From Planctomycetales bacterium (GTDB lineage Bacteria > Planctomycetota > Planctomycetia > Planctomycetales > Planctomycetaceae): a DNA stretch of 64,000 nucleotides. The notes beneath the pieces are model-generated. The model worked only from the letters and a program-made list of their open reading frames with translations, was not told where the DNA came from and made no database searches. The translations under genes were made by a program, and so were the position numbers. This document shows, piece after piece, positions 46,301-54,525 of the stretch; position 1 is the stretch's first letter; each line of letters starts with the position of its first letter. The stretch spans positions 124,001 through 188,000 of the forward strand of contig JANQPT010000038.1 in the NCBI GenBank assembly GCA_028285345.1. The letters are read 5' to 3'.

Positions 46301-46479
46301 AGCAACACCACCGACCAGCGTAGGACAAAGTCACCGCGAATCGCCTCGTCTTCGACCAATTCCGGCGTCAACGGCTCGTCGTCGGGCAGGCCCGAATCGC
46401 GGGACTCTGGCGTCGATGCCTCCGGCTTCCTGGAACGACGGTCCGATTGCTTTTTGGATTTCTTTTTTGCAGCTGACAC
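43339..46479 (-). CDS. Large membrane protein: GT-C-like helices plus TPR-like C-terminal half
   Basis: 1046 residues from GTG 46479; an in-frame TAG 12 bases upstream fixes the region of the start. A Lys/Arg-rich cytoplasmic head (1-50) precedes about ten membrane helices (to about 420). The first periplasmic loop HIKSGQFIAGNGFLPSSTDPFSYTTGDQQWVNLSWL has the look of GT-C (PMT/Wzy-like) transferases, with acidic residues where these proteins bind metal or donor. Residues 650-1000 are helical, TPR-like repeats. A Pro/Glu-rich tail ends the protein. A role in glycan or protein glycosylation at the envelope is an inference; it convergently abuts the UbiD gene (18 bases). Confidence 0.75.
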   Translation of the reverse strand: MSAAKKKSKKQSDRRSRKPEASTPESRDSGLPDDEPLTPELVEDEAIRGDFVLRWSVVLLAILMACTFIAETQTLVHIKSGQFIAGNGFLPSSTDPFSYTTGDQQWVNLSWLFDLIVAGVYAIGGAIGLTVFKAILAGVIFWFLLNLATGKTSTWGTTVAAAVALLACHTSLTVRPELITLLGLSSTFWIINTWKENGPPRRIWALVPVILLWSNLDPHMFLGLTAIVLYGFGDLIGVLWGKPVLTDEQRKPFQLVVACCLLAALVNPFGWQSLLAPFSLYGSEYPAVRELLGDQAPNITTVRFLSLVDSRVWSLLGHAGVAAISLWLAAIVTFMLNFKHLNLSHLLVFLGFSAFAIAGAEQLPAAALVFAVLAALNGRAWYQANFKQVYTVNPGELMFSRGGRAVTVVALFVLAFMAGTGWLRPPGGGTTGFGFDYMLQQSMDALAEQTEESPYDRAFNFSARQGDMLIWVGQKPFIDLRLPLYVKGGDDNLLQKHQRMRESLRIQHVTLSDDQAKTMLVKPDDWKAVFDEYDISHAVLRLTATPEPDYQTLQAFNFSPDDWEMTSLTGAAAVFYRKDATDEERTKFIEEQRYDFVAKAFQEDGPKIDPRVDWVQPPSWYERKLWKLKRQVPEPIQQARHLNRLLQARFALAAQRPLEDVAAYPAMAWLAIQQAHKGLDEDPRSADGYVQLGDAYRFLAQWHQSQLVGRPLWHGVGTRFYQALAAYNQAIVADPENSLAHSRLFEFYNSQTFGRFDLALRELTALQSILQKKRDASEAEQAQLAEMMNISQRIQQHVDQVRAQIEQATANGADPLQQAQLASQQFRCPLLALERLELRPDFVAQNPSAQLLQLNLLLEVGRIQEAYELAGQVEKLMANQSRLNWRMPVAVAYLANAEFERARKLWEMQQDDMELSSATQLLNSMNPKILDDSAFTWPMSATTAAYQYAVSRTAKLAGVNLDIAFALLESGKTGEAAELMQQTLTDAPNSSARNMIAFYLPKMTGDYVDPVVPLNRVPVIFADEPGAEPQTQETPQPEVKDAPAEN

Positions 46480-46939
46480 GGGCGGGGCCTATCGACTGTT
46501 CCGAGAGGAAATAGGGTGAAGGGGTGTTTGTGTCCCGACGATCAGGGAGTCTGGAAATCGGTCTCAGATTGACGAATGGAACCCCCGGTGGTGACCTGAC
46601 GGACGCCACTCGAAAGTCACCCCGACGTGCGACGAGCCTGAATTGGCGGAATTTTCATGCTAAATCGGAACACCGGCCTGAGCAAGCGGAAACCGGTGAG
46701 AAGCGGCCGGACTCCTGACGTCCGCTGGGTGCTTCCGTTACAATCGGCGCCGTACAATCTCTCCGTAGCGTCTGACGATGGAAACCGTCCGCATCTGCTA
46801 CGAATTCTGGAGCGGAGTCGTTGGAAATCGCACGGTTTTCAGGGGGTTGCGGCGACGCAAATCAAAAAAACGGCGAGGCACTCTTCTGGTCGTGCTTCGC
46901 CGTTTGATTACTGCAGTGCGAGATGTGCCGCGGGCAGGT
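46480..46939. other. Intergenic with the sat terminator, no gene recognised
   Basis: 460 bases between two leftward genes. It contains the terminator of the sat gene at 46864-46905. The rightward frame from 46778 crosses that terminator and continues antisense into sat, so I do not treat it as a gene. Confidence 0.5.
46864..46905 (-). terminator. Rho-independent terminator of sat
   Basis: On the minus strand a 14-base stem (46905-46892 with 46881-46868, one wobble pair) with a 10-base loop ends in a run of T, 35 bases after the sat stop. Confidence 0.85.
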
Positions 46940-48196
46940 TTATTGGTGCATCGCCTCGGCCAGGATTTTCGAGGTGCTTTCCCGCATGATGCGGGGGTCC
47001 ACCATTTTGCCTTCTTGCAAGGTGGCGCGAACCTGCTTGCCGGAGATAAAGACCGGCTTTTCGTCGCTATGGTTCTCCATCAGGTCAACCCGCCCCAGAG
47101 ACTCGTAGTAGGCGGCAAAGCCGACATTAACGGGTTTGATTTCCAGCGAGCCGTTCAGATTATCAAAAATCTCCTGTGCGTCGAAATCGCCCCAAATTGC
47201 CGAACCGTCATGGTAGGGTGCGTCGGCATGTTTACGGCCGATCACGATATTCGTGAAGCCGAGGTTTTGGCGATAGATGGCGTGCATTACCGCCTCTTTG
47301 GGCCCGCCGTAGAACATTTTGATATCCACGCCCAGCAGAATGACGCGGTCGGGAACACTCTCCCCCAGACCGCCCCAAAGATCCGAATCGCTGTCGCCGT
47401 CGCCCATGGCGCGGTCGGAGATTAGCTTTTCGTAGGTTTGCATGCGGATTTCGGCGTTCACATCGTCTGACTTGGTTTCGCCGATCAGGGGATTCAGGCA
47501 GGCGCCCGCGTTCTTGCCGTCCTTGAGCAGTTTTTCCAGAGCATAAACCAGAGCATATTCATGCGCGCGATGCAGCGGATTGCGGGTTTGAAAGGCCACG
47601 ACGCTTTCCCAGCCCTTCTCGGCAAGCAACGCGCGAACTTCGCGCGGCGTCAGCACATATTGCCCGAATGCTGGATTCTTTGGCTGCGGCAACACGCGAA
47701 TCTCGCCGCCGACAAGATGTGTTTTGTCTTCATCGCCCTGCAGGACCATATCGGCGCCGGGGTGATCCGTACGATCGGTCAAGTAGACACTCTTCAAATA
47801 CCGCGGCTTGTCCCATTCAAACACATCGCTAATTTCAAGCGTTGCCACTACCTCGCCGTCGGAATTGGTGAGGGCGACTTTTTGTCCAGCGGACAAGCCA
47901 GCGGCTGTTTCCGATGTGACCGGCAGCGAAAGTGGGATCGTCCAGGCAAACTTGTTCCCGTTCACCTCGATCACCGATTCATCGAGGACTCGGTTGTACG
48001 TCGCCGCATCCATCGGACCGGTCAACGGACTGAGAGTGCCGTCGCCGAAACGGTAAAGAGTCGAAAGGTCGGCGGCTGAAACGGGGACCTGCGGCAGTGA
48101 CGCTGCTTCGCTCTTAAAACTGTCGATTTCGTCGGCCGAGACGGTTCGGCAAACCGGCTCCGTCAATCCGCCATGCGGCGGGATTAAGTCAGACAT
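46940..48196 (-). CDS. sat: Sulfate adenylyltransferase (ATP sulfurylase)
   Basis: 418 residues, the single-chain Sat type rather than CysDN. The nucleotide-site motif [11 protein letters not shown] (203-213) is intact, with [12 protein letters not shown] and PLSLPVTSE upstream. [11 protein letters not shown] and [24 protein letters not shown] follow downstream. It activates sulfate to adenosine 5'-phosphosulfate, the first step of sulfate assimilation or sulfation. ATG 48196 has AAGGA five bases upstream and is preferred to the open frame up to 48307. No aprAB, cysC or PAPS reductase gene is nearby. A clear terminator follows, so it is probably monocistronic. Confidence 0.96.
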   Translation of the reverse strand: MSDLIPPHGGLTEPVCRTVSADEIDSFKSEAASLPQVPVSAADLSTLYRFGDGTLSPLTGPMDAATYNRVLDESVIEVNGNKFAWTIPLSLPVTSETAAGLSAGQKVALTNSDGEVVATLEISDVFEWDKPRYLKSVYLTDRTDHPGADMVLQGDEDKTHLVGGEIRVLPQPKNPAFGQYVLTPREVRALLAEKGWESVVAFQTRNPLHRAHEYALVYALEKLLKDGKNAGACLNPLIGETKSDDVNAEIRMQTYEKLISDRAMGDGDSDSDLWGGLGESVPDRVILLGVDIKMFYGGPKEAVMHAIYRQNLGFTNIVIGRKHADAPYHDGSAIWGDFDAQEIFDNLNGSLEIKPVNVGFAAYYESLGRVDLMENHSDEKPVFISGKQVRATLQEGKMVDPRIMRESTSKILAEAMHQ

Positions 48197-48479
48197 CTGT
48201 TTCCTTTTCGATTTTAGGTATATGAGCCCGAGATGGTTCCGATTGATCGTCGTTCTCACGAACCTCTGCCGGCCGCTGGGAACGGCTATTTGGAAGGCCC
48301 GTGACATCTAGCGAAGGGAGGAGCGAGCGGTGCGAGTACTTGCAGACGCGATCACCTCATTGGTCTGCTCAAACTGGCAGACCCAAGCTATTTCATGCTC
48401 GGGCAAATTGTCAAGCATGGAAAACTCTACAGTGACATATTGACCGGTTGAAACACAGATTTCGGTCAAAACCGCCGAA

Positions 48480-49301
48480 TCACGAGCGCAATCCCGCCTC
48501 TTGGAGCAATTTGTCCGTTTCGCGATACGCTTCGGCAACCCAGGATTCGATTTGGCTGGGATCGGGGGCGTATTCCAGTTCGATGGACACGGTCCCGTCG
48601 ATCTCCAAATCCTTGATTTCGCGGAGATAGGGCATGAAATCGACGACACCGCGTCCGGGAGGCAGGTCGCCATGGACTTTGCCGTCGCAGTCTGAAATAT
48701 GGACGTGAATCGCCTTGCCGCGGAGCGCGCGGAGTTCCTCCGGAGCAACCCTGGACAGACAAAGGTGCGACACGTCGATATTGGCCTGAAACGCCTGATT
48801 GTCCACATCGTCAACAAACCGTACCATGGTCTCGACATTGTTCACGAGCGAGAGCGGAAACGGTTCCAGTTCCAGGGCAATCTGCAGGTCCAGTGAATCC
48901 GCATATTCGGCGAGCCGCCGACAGTTGGCGACGCCAGTGGACCATTGCTCTTCCGGCGGAATGACCTCGCGATTCCAGATGTACTCGCCGATCACCAGCA
49001 ACAGGTTCTTAGCCTCGAACTCGTAGACGAGATCCAAGTGCGCCTTTACGCGGTCCACGCTGAATCGCTGTACACTATCGTTGAAGTCGATCAGCCCGGT
49101 GGCGACACAACAGACCGAGACAATGGGCAGCCCCGCGGCATCACACTCGCGTTTGATCAGCCGCCGCTGTTTGACATCCATCGACAGCGGATCAGTCTGG
49201 ATGTCAATCGTGTCAAATCCGAGTTCCTTGGTTTTCCTGATACCCCACGCTGTTTCACGACCGGCTTGCGCCCACGCTGAATTGATTAGCCCGAGTTTCA
49301 T
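48480..49301 (-). CDS. Sugar phosphate isomerase/epimerase family (xylose isomerase-like TIM barrel)
   Basis: 273 residues of the AP-endonuclease-2/xylose-isomerase-like fold. Likely metal ligands in order are E144 or E146 (IALELEPFPL), D176 and H179 (NIDVSHL), H201 (IHVHISD) and E241 (SIELEY). Many planctomycete genomes carry large families of these enzymes, mostly of unknown substrate. The 283-base spacer to sat suggests an independent unit. It is divergent from the operon starting at 49571. Confidence 0.87.
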   Translation of the reverse strand: MKLGLINSAWAQAGRETAWGIRKTKELGFDTIDIQTDPLSMDVKQRRLIKRECDAAGLPIVSVCCVATGLIDFNDSVQRFSVDRVKAHLDLVYEFEAKNLLLVIGEYIWNREVIPPEEQWSTGVANCRRLAEYADSLDLQIALELEPFPLSLVNNVETMVRFVDDVDNQAFQANIDVSHLCLSRVAPEELRALRGKAIHVHISDCDGKVHGDLPPGRGVVDFMPYLREIKDLEIDGTVSIELEYAPDPSQIESWVAEAYRETDKLLQEAGLRS

Positions 49302-49445
49302 CTCAACCGCTCCTGGGATTGATCGTCACGAGTTTGAACGTCTGACGAGATTCCATCCGGAATTGTGAGGCAAAGTCAAGACAAGATCAGCCTCTTGCCC
49401 GATGTTTTCATCGCCCTCATCGCCGAATTGACCGTCAACCCTTCA

Positions 49446-49475
49446 TTGACAATGCTAAATCAGGGGGGATAGAAT
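49446..49475 (+). promoter_or_regulatory. Sigma70-type promoter of the ExbBD operon
   Basis: TTGACA (49446-49451) and TAGAAT (49470-49475) are separated by 18 bases, 96 bases before the first ATG at 49571. It is the best promoter match in the window. The downstream leader ends in AGGAG six bases before the start codon. Confidence 0.7.
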
Positions 49476-49570
49476 TTAACGTTCGGGCGATTGTTTTCGC
49501 GAAACGGTCGTCGGAGTACAACCTGCCACCCACCGACATTCCCCCGCCTCTTCCCTTCCAGGAGCGTTCC

Positions 49571-51319
49571 ATGATCGGGCACACTATTGTCAACGTGGCG
49601 GTCTCAGGTGTGAGACTGCCCCGCGCCATTCTGCTCTGCTCTGCATTCATGATGCTGAGTTGTGTGATGCCCTCGCAGCTTTCCGCCCAAGTTACTGACG
49701 AAGACATTGAGGCATCAATCAAACGAGCTCAAGATTTTTTGCTGAATCATAACGCCGAACAAGGATCAGGCGAATCAGGCATTGGAGTGGTGGCGCTGCT
49801 CAAATCGGGCATTCAACCCGATAATGACAAACTGAAGCAGAGCTTGGGAAGGATTCTGCGGTGCTGCCGCGATGGCAATTTCACGCCCGTGAAAGGAAAG
49901 GACAGCACCTACGAGGCCAGCGTTTTTCTGATGGCTCTGGCGAACAGCGACATCATGCTGGAAGAAAAGGGGAAAGATCGCAAGTACGATGAGCAAATTA
50001 AGGTTCTGCTCAATTGGATTGTCACAGAGCAGCGCGCCAACGGGGCATGGGATTATCCCAACCATCACAACGGCGATACCAGCCAAACTCAGTACGCCTT
50101 GCTTGCTTTGTGGGACGCAAAGCGCGCGGGTTACGAGGTGGACGTTGCGGTCTTTCAACGAGCGGTCGACTGGCACGTGACGCGTCAAGTCGCCGACGGC
50201 GGATTCGCCTACAAACCGAAGCCTAAGCCGCAGGAAGGGTCGCGCCACAGCCTAACCGCCGGCGGAATCGGCAGCCTGCTGATCTGTCGGCTGTTCATGT
50301 TTCCCGATGCGAAGGACTCGGCCGTTGCAATCAAAGGCGGCGCATCACGAGCCGCGAAGGAGGAAAACAAGGAAACTAAGAAGTTCGGGATCTTGGAAGA
50401 TGCGGAAGTGATCGAGGCGACAGTCGAAGTCAGCGAAAACACCTCGCAACCGGCTGTCAAGAACGCCAGTCTCCGCGCAATTCACAACTCCGCCGGCAAA
50501 GCGCTTAAGTGGTTGGACGTACGCTTTACCGTCGGCGACCCGAAGCCAACCGGATGGCCGATTTATTATCTGTACAGCCTCGAACGCGCCATGGCGCTGG
50601 CCAAGCAGCCGGATGAAGACAAGTTGGGGCACCACGAGTGGTTCTACGACGGCGCGGCGCACCTAATCAGCATTCAGAACGAGAACGGAAGTTGGAACAG
50701 CAAGGGTGGCGGGGTTGTCGGAACCTCATTCGGCCTGATGTTCATGGCCCGCGCGACCGGCAAAACCCTGGGGCATCGCAGAAAAGCCAGTCGGTCCGGC
50801 GGTGGATTGCTCATGGCGGGTCGTGGCCTACCGGAGAACCCCGGTGACATCATCACCTCCGGCGGTAAGGTGAAGAAACAGAAGATGACCGGTCCGGTCG
50901 ACGATTTGATCAAGATTCTGGAAAACCCAAGCAATGCCGACTTTTTGCGGGCCCAGGAGGCACTGGTCGACAAGGTGACGACCGGCGATGCCCGGGCGCT
51001 CGTGGGAAGAAAAGATCAATTGTTACCGCTCGCCGCCTCGCCTAACGCCGAGGTCCGCCGCACGGCGATGTGGGCCCTGGGCCGCAGTCACGACATCACC
51101 GTCGTGCCCACGCTCATCGAAGGATTGGACGATCCCAACTTCGACGTGGTCGTCGAAGCCCGCAATGCGCTGCGGTTTATCAGCAAGCAGATTGAAGGCT
51201 ACGGATTGCCGAGCCAGCCGTCGAAAGCCCAGCGAAAAAAGGCGATTCGCAGCTGGAAAAAATGGTATCTCACCGTCCGTCCCTACGACGAACGGGACGA
51301 CTTGATCAACGCCCGCTAA
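49571..51319 (+). CDS. Exported prenyltransferase/squalene-cyclase-repeat protein with HEAT tail
   Basis: 582 residues. A signal peptide (1-39, ending SQLSAQV) is followed by alpha/alpha-barrel repeats such as LLNWIVTEQRANGAWDYPNHHNGDTSQTQYALLALWDAKRAG, DWHVTRQVADGGFAY and LISIQNENGSWNSKGGGVVGTSFGLMFMARAT. These QxxxGxW-like units are those of the squalene cyclase/prenyltransferase superfamily, but cyclase catalytic Asp motifs are not evident. A HEAT-type repeat block (about 465-530) follows. It heads an operon with ExbB/ExbD genes, so a structural or binding role in the envelope is more likely than terpene chemistry. AGGAG sits six bases before ATG. Confidence 0.82.
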   Translation: MIGHTIVNVAVSGVRLPRAILLCSAFMMLSCVMPSQLSAQVTDEDIEASIKRAQDFLLNHNAEQGSGESGIGVVALLKSGIQPDNDKLKQSLGRILRCCRDGNFTPVKGKDSTYEASVFLMALANSDIMLEEKGKDRKYDEQIKVLLNWIVTEQRANGAWDYPNHHNGDTSQTQYALLALWDAKRAGYEVDVAVFQRAVDWHVTRQVADGGFAYKPKPKPQEGSRHSLTAGGIGSLLICRLFMFPDAKDSAVAIKGGASRAAKEENKETKKFGILEDAEVIEATVEVSENTSQPAVKNASLRAIHNSAGKALKWLDVRFTVGDPKPTGWPIYYLYSLERAMALAKQPDEDKLGHHEWFYDGAAHLISIQNENGSWNSKGGGVVGTSFGLMFMARATGKTLGHRRKASRSGGGLLMAGRGLPENPGDIITSGGKVKKQKMTGPVDDLIKILENPSNADFLRAQEALVDKVTTGDARALVGRKDQLLPLAASPNAEVRRTAMWALGRSHDITVVPTLIEGLDDPNFDVVVEARNALRFISKQIEGYGLPSQPSKAQRKKAIRSWKKWYLTVRPYDERDDLINAR

Positions 51320-51397
51320 TGACGGCGGGGAAGTCGAGTGAGAATCACGTGTTCCCACGCAATTCATTTCCTTGAATCACAGTGGCAGAGCAATCCA

Positions 51398-52330
51398 ATG
51401 TCCGTTGCCGTCGAAAAGCAAAAACGAAAATCCCGCACGCCTGAACAGACCGAATCGCCGGAGCCGCACAGCCCGGTGATGACGGTCACCCGGTTCGAGA
51501 AAGTGAGCTCGTGGTTGATCGCTCTGGTCGCTGCCGTCACTCTCGCCGCCGCCTGGGAGATTGCTGTCCATTTCCTCAATCGTCCTCCGACCGTAAACGC
51601 CGCCGTGCAGATGGAGCTCATCGACAATCCCGGCGGCGCCGAAGACGGATCGCCTGACGAAACGCTGTTGCTGGAGTCCCCCGAAGATGTCGTTGATGAC
51701 CCATCTTTGGCCGAAGTGGAATCGGAAGAAGTCGAAGTTGAGGAACTGCTGGAGAACGTGATCGACCTCGCCGAGACAGCGGTGGAACAGACGAACCAAC
51801 AGCTTGACGTCGACGCCCAGAATTCGGGCAATCCGGGCCGTGCAGACGGCACGGGACGGCGGGCGTTGGGCGAGGGACCGGGTGAAGGGGGCATGCCCCG
51901 CGATCAACGGTGGTTCATCCGCTACGGAGAAAAGCAGACAACGGAGGAATACGCCCGCCAACTGGACTACTTCGGAATCGTCTTGGGCACCATCCAGGGA
52001 AACACGATGTACTATGTTTCCAATTTCTCCAAGCCGAAACCGACAGTCAAACCGGTCACTTCCACCAAGGACGAGCAACGATTGTACATGACCTGGCAGG
52101 GAGGGACCCGCCGCCGGGAAGATGTGAAGCTGTTCCAAAAGGCCGGAATTAATGTGACCGGGCTGCGGATCTTTCAGTTCATTCCCAAGAAGACGGAAGA
52201 CATGCTGGCCAAATTGGAACTCGACTACCGCAACCGCCAGGTGCGGGAGATCCGCCGCACCTATTTCACCGTCAGGTCGACCGGCAATCGATTCAAGTTT
52301 GAGGTCACCAAACAGATCTACTTCTATTAA
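51398..52330 (+). CDS. Membrane-anchored acidic-linker protein of ExbBD cluster (TonB/TolA-like position)
   Basis: 310 residues from ATG 51398. A basic cytoplasmic head is followed by one membrane helix at about 37-60 (SSWLIALVAAVTLAAAWEIAVHFL). Then comes an Asp/Glu-rich extended linker (75-125, SPEDVVDDPSLAEVESEEVEVEELLENVIDLAE) and a folded C-terminal domain (155-310). One N-terminal helix plus a long periplasmic linker is the layout of TonB/TolA, although no sequence similarity to them is seen. It lies directly before ExbB and ExbD genes (28 bases), which supports a TonB/TolA-like coupling role by inference. Confidence 0.75.
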   Translation: MSVAVEKQKRKSRTPEQTESPEPHSPVMTVTRFEKVSSWLIALVAAVTLAAAWEIAVHFLNRPPTVNAAVQMELIDNPGGAEDGSPDETLLLESPEDVVDDPSLAEVESEEVEVEELLENVIDLAETAVEQTNQQLDVDAQNSGNPGRADGTGRRALGEGPGEGGMPRDQRWFIRYGEKQTTEEYARQLDYFGIVLGTIQGNTMYYVSNFSKPKPTVKPVTSTKDEQRLYMTWQGGTRRREDVKLFQKAGINVTGLRIFQFIPKKTEDMLAKLELDYRNRQVREIRRTYFTVRSTGNRFKFEVTKQIYFY

Positions 52331-52358
52331 GTCAACTTCAACGAACAGGTTTACACGC

Positions 52359-53024
52359 ATGGATACCAGTCAGCTCTTTGAATGGGGCGCCGATCTAATT
52401 TACATCTTGTTGGCTTTGGTGGCGCTATTCGGCGGATTCACGGCGATCTTGTTGTGGCGCCGCATCGGTGAGAAGCAGTTTTCCGAAGCGGCGGCCGAAG
52501 ATTTTCTGACCTCCGTCGACGAAAATCTGCAAAAGCGCGACTTTGACGCGATCGGCGAGATGTGCGATTCGCCCCCCTATTGGAGCAAAGCCGTGCCGCA
52601 ATTGATTTTGGTGGCATTGCAAAAGAAAGAGCAATCGATGGCGCGCCTGCGCCGCTCGCTGGCGGAAACGTTTGAACGGGACGTGCTGGCAGATTTGGAA
52701 TACCGCATGTCGTGGATCGGCACCTACGTCAAGATCGCGCCGATGTTGGGCTTGTTGGGCACGGTGTTAGGCATGATCAGCGCGTTCCAGCAACTCGGTT
52801 TGAAGCAGAGCGCCGGCGGCAACGCCACCGAACTGGCCGATGCGATCGGCGTCGCCCTGTTCACGACGGCAATCGGGCTGGCGGTCGCAATCCCGCTGGT
52901 GATGGCGGCGGCATGGATTAGTGTGCGAATCGGTCGACTGCAAGACAGCGTGCAGCACTGGATCGGCGAGTTTCTTGATGATTACGAAGTGGCGGTGACC
53001 GGGGATGGGAGGTCTGCATCTTGA
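52359..53024 (+). CDS. MotA/TolQ/ExbB proton channel family protein
   Basis: 221 residues with three membrane helices at about 12-33, 122-146 and 163-188. The family signature APMLGLLGTVLGMISAFQQLG (127-147) and the helix ADAIGVALFTTAIGLAVAIPLVMAA carry the conserved Thr (T169/T170) and Gly/Pro positions of ExbB/TolQ. It forms the inner-membrane proton channel with ExbD, whose gene overlaps its end by four bases (TTGA). The N-terminal region is shorter than in long planctomycete ExbB proteins. Confidence 0.95.
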   Translation: MDTSQLFEWGADLIYILLALVALFGGFTAILLWRRIGEKQFSEAAAEDFLTSVDENLQKRDFDAIGEMCDSPPYWSKAVPQLILVALQKKEQSMARLRRSLAETFERDVLADLEYRMSWIGTYVKIAPMLGLLGTVLGMISAFQQLGLKQSAGGNATELADAIGVALFTTAIGLAVAIPLVMAAAWISVRIGRLQDSVQHWIGEFLDDYEVAVTGDGRSAS

Positions 53025-53482
53025 GTGCCCGCAGAAGCCTGTTTGCCGGCGACGAGGGAGCCCGCTTCAAGACCGAGAAACGCGTGCAGGAAGCCGACTT
53101 GGACATCACGCCGATGATCGACGTGACGTTCCTGTTGCTGATTTTCTTCATCCTGACGTCGACGATGGATCCGGCGGACAAACTCGATTTGCCCAAAACC
53201 AAACATGGGACCGGCGTTAAACAAGAAGACACGACAGAGATTACTCTCAAACGCGGGTCGGGACGCAGCGCCGTGATCATGCTCAAGGATGGCCGCGAGG
53301 TCGACCTGGCGGGCGTCCGCCGGCATGTCGAAGAGCGCATCCGTGAAAATATCGTCAAGGTGATGCTCAAGGCGGAAAGAGAAATCTCGACTGGCGCCGT
53401 GCAAGAAGTCGCCCGTGCCATCGCGGAGGTCGACGGTGTCGAGTTTTACTACGCCGTAGAAAACCGCGATGAACAACAATAG
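53021..53482 (+). CDS. ExbD/TolR family protein
   Basis: 153 residues starting at TTG 53021, overlapping the ExbB stop. A single membrane helix (33-48) contains the proton-carrying Asp D34 in DITPMIDVTFLLLIFFIL. The periplasmic part (55-150) has the TolR-like beta-alpha fold (ITLKRGSGRSAVIMLKDGREVDLAGVRRHVEERI). It completes the ExbB-ExbD motor; the peptidoglycan-facing domain is presumably the C-terminal part. Confidence 0.95.
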   Translation: MSARRSLFAGDEGARFKTEKRVQEADLDITPMIDVTFLLLIFFILTSTMDPADKLDLPKTKHGTGVKQEDTTEITLKRGSGRSAVIMLKDGREVDLAGVRRHVEERIRENIVKVMLKAEREISTGAVQEVARAIAEVDGVEFYYAVENRDEQQ

Positions 53483-53582
53483 ATCCCAGTGCAAATTGCC
53501 GCCGAGTTTGTAATTGATCCAGATTGCCCGACTGTGCCTGAATGACCTGTAGAAGACTGATGTAAGGCTTTGCTGTTTCGTT

Positions 53583-54215
53583 ATGCCAATCAAATATCGT
53601 TGTCCCGAGTGCCGCAAGAAAATCAAAATCTCCTCCCGACATGAGGGTCGGACGGTGGATTGCCCCAGTTGCGGTACGAAAACGACCGTTCCCTCCAAAG
53701 AGGCAATTCTGAGGCGGCAAGATCGGCCGTTGCATCCGGAGCTTTATCTCAAGTCCGACGAGGAACTGCCGGCGTTTGAACTGCGGCGGCGCAAGTCCGA
53801 AGAGGACGAAATGGATTTGACTCCCATGGTGGACGTCACCTTTCAATTGCTGATCTTTTTTATCTTTACGGCCAGTTTGAGCCTGCAGAAGGCCATCGAC
53901 GTGCCAACCCCCGATCCGGAGAATAAGGGGGCACAGCAGTCACCTGTACCTTTGGAGGAACTGGAACAGACGTCGATCATCGTAGAAATCGAAGCGGACA
54001 ATACGATCATCATCGACGATGAGGTGCTCGAAGATCGCGGACAACTTGCCTCGACATTGGCGGAACAAATGCGGTTTTCGGGGAATTCGGAGATGATGAT
54101 CAAAGCGTCCGCCGATTCGTTTCATGAGACGACGGTGGCCGTCTACGACGCCGCCAATGAGGTCGGCATGCAAAAAATTCGTCAAGTCGTGACCGCCGGT
54201 GCGGGAGAGGAATAA
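53583..54215 (+). CDS. Zinc-ribbon-ExbD fusion protein
   Basis: 210 residues. The N-terminus is a zinc ribbon with C7-x2-C10 and C27-x2-C30 (YRCPECRKKIKIS...DCPSCGTKTTVPS). A charged linker (40-77) leads to an ExbD helix (80-100) with the proton-site Asp D84 in DLTPMVDVTFQLLIFFIFTASL, and a periplasmic TolR-like domain (105-205). Classical ExbD/TolR lacks the zinc ribbon, which would lie in the cytoplasm. It is the second ExbD of this operon, so the channel may be heteromeric. A 100-base gap separates it from the first ExbD gene. Confidence 0.9.
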   Translation: MPIKYRCPECRKKIKISSRHEGRTVDCPSCGTKTTVPSKEAILRRQDRPLHPELYLKSDEELPAFELRRRKSEEDEMDLTPMVDVTFQLLIFFIFTASLSLQKAIDVPTPDPENKGAQQSPVPLEELEQTSIIVEIEADNTIIIDDEVLEDRGQLASTLAEQMRFSGNSEMMIKASADSFHETTVAVYDAANEVGMQKIRQVVTAGAGEE

Positions 54216-54525
54216 GTCATGCGCACCGGAGCGACGAATCTGCCTGCATTTGGCGGCTTTCGATTCAAAATGATCCCCTCGCGTGCGTTTGCCGAGGAGC
54301 TGATGAGCAAGTATGCCGATCGACTTCGGCGCTCGAACCGATTTGCGCTTGTTTGTGATACATCAAAGCAAGACTCTGAAAGATACTCCGGCCGACATGA
54401 CCGTCCGCCGGCGTGAAGACCGCCGCCCTGGAACCACCATCGCGTGTCGCTTCAGGCGGCCGAACCGGCATTGCGCCGGACTGAATTAACAACTGATAAC
54501 TTTGGCCCAGAATCCAGAGTAAAGC
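54216..54525. other. Intergenic within the ExbBD operon, no certain gene
   Basis: 310 bases. A rightward frame (54219-54416, 65 codons) begins 4 bases after the zinc-ribbon ExbD stop but has no motif or clear ribosome-binding site. The break could mean a second promoter for the FHA gene at 54526. Confidence 0.4.

Noticed and set aside
46778-47425. 215-codon rightward frame at the end of sat
   Set aside because: It crosses the sat terminator and continues antisense into sat; no supporting features.
54219-54416. 65-codon rightward frame after the zinc-ribbon ExbD gene
   Set aside because: No ribosome-binding site, motif or protein-like hydrophobic pattern; treated as spacer.
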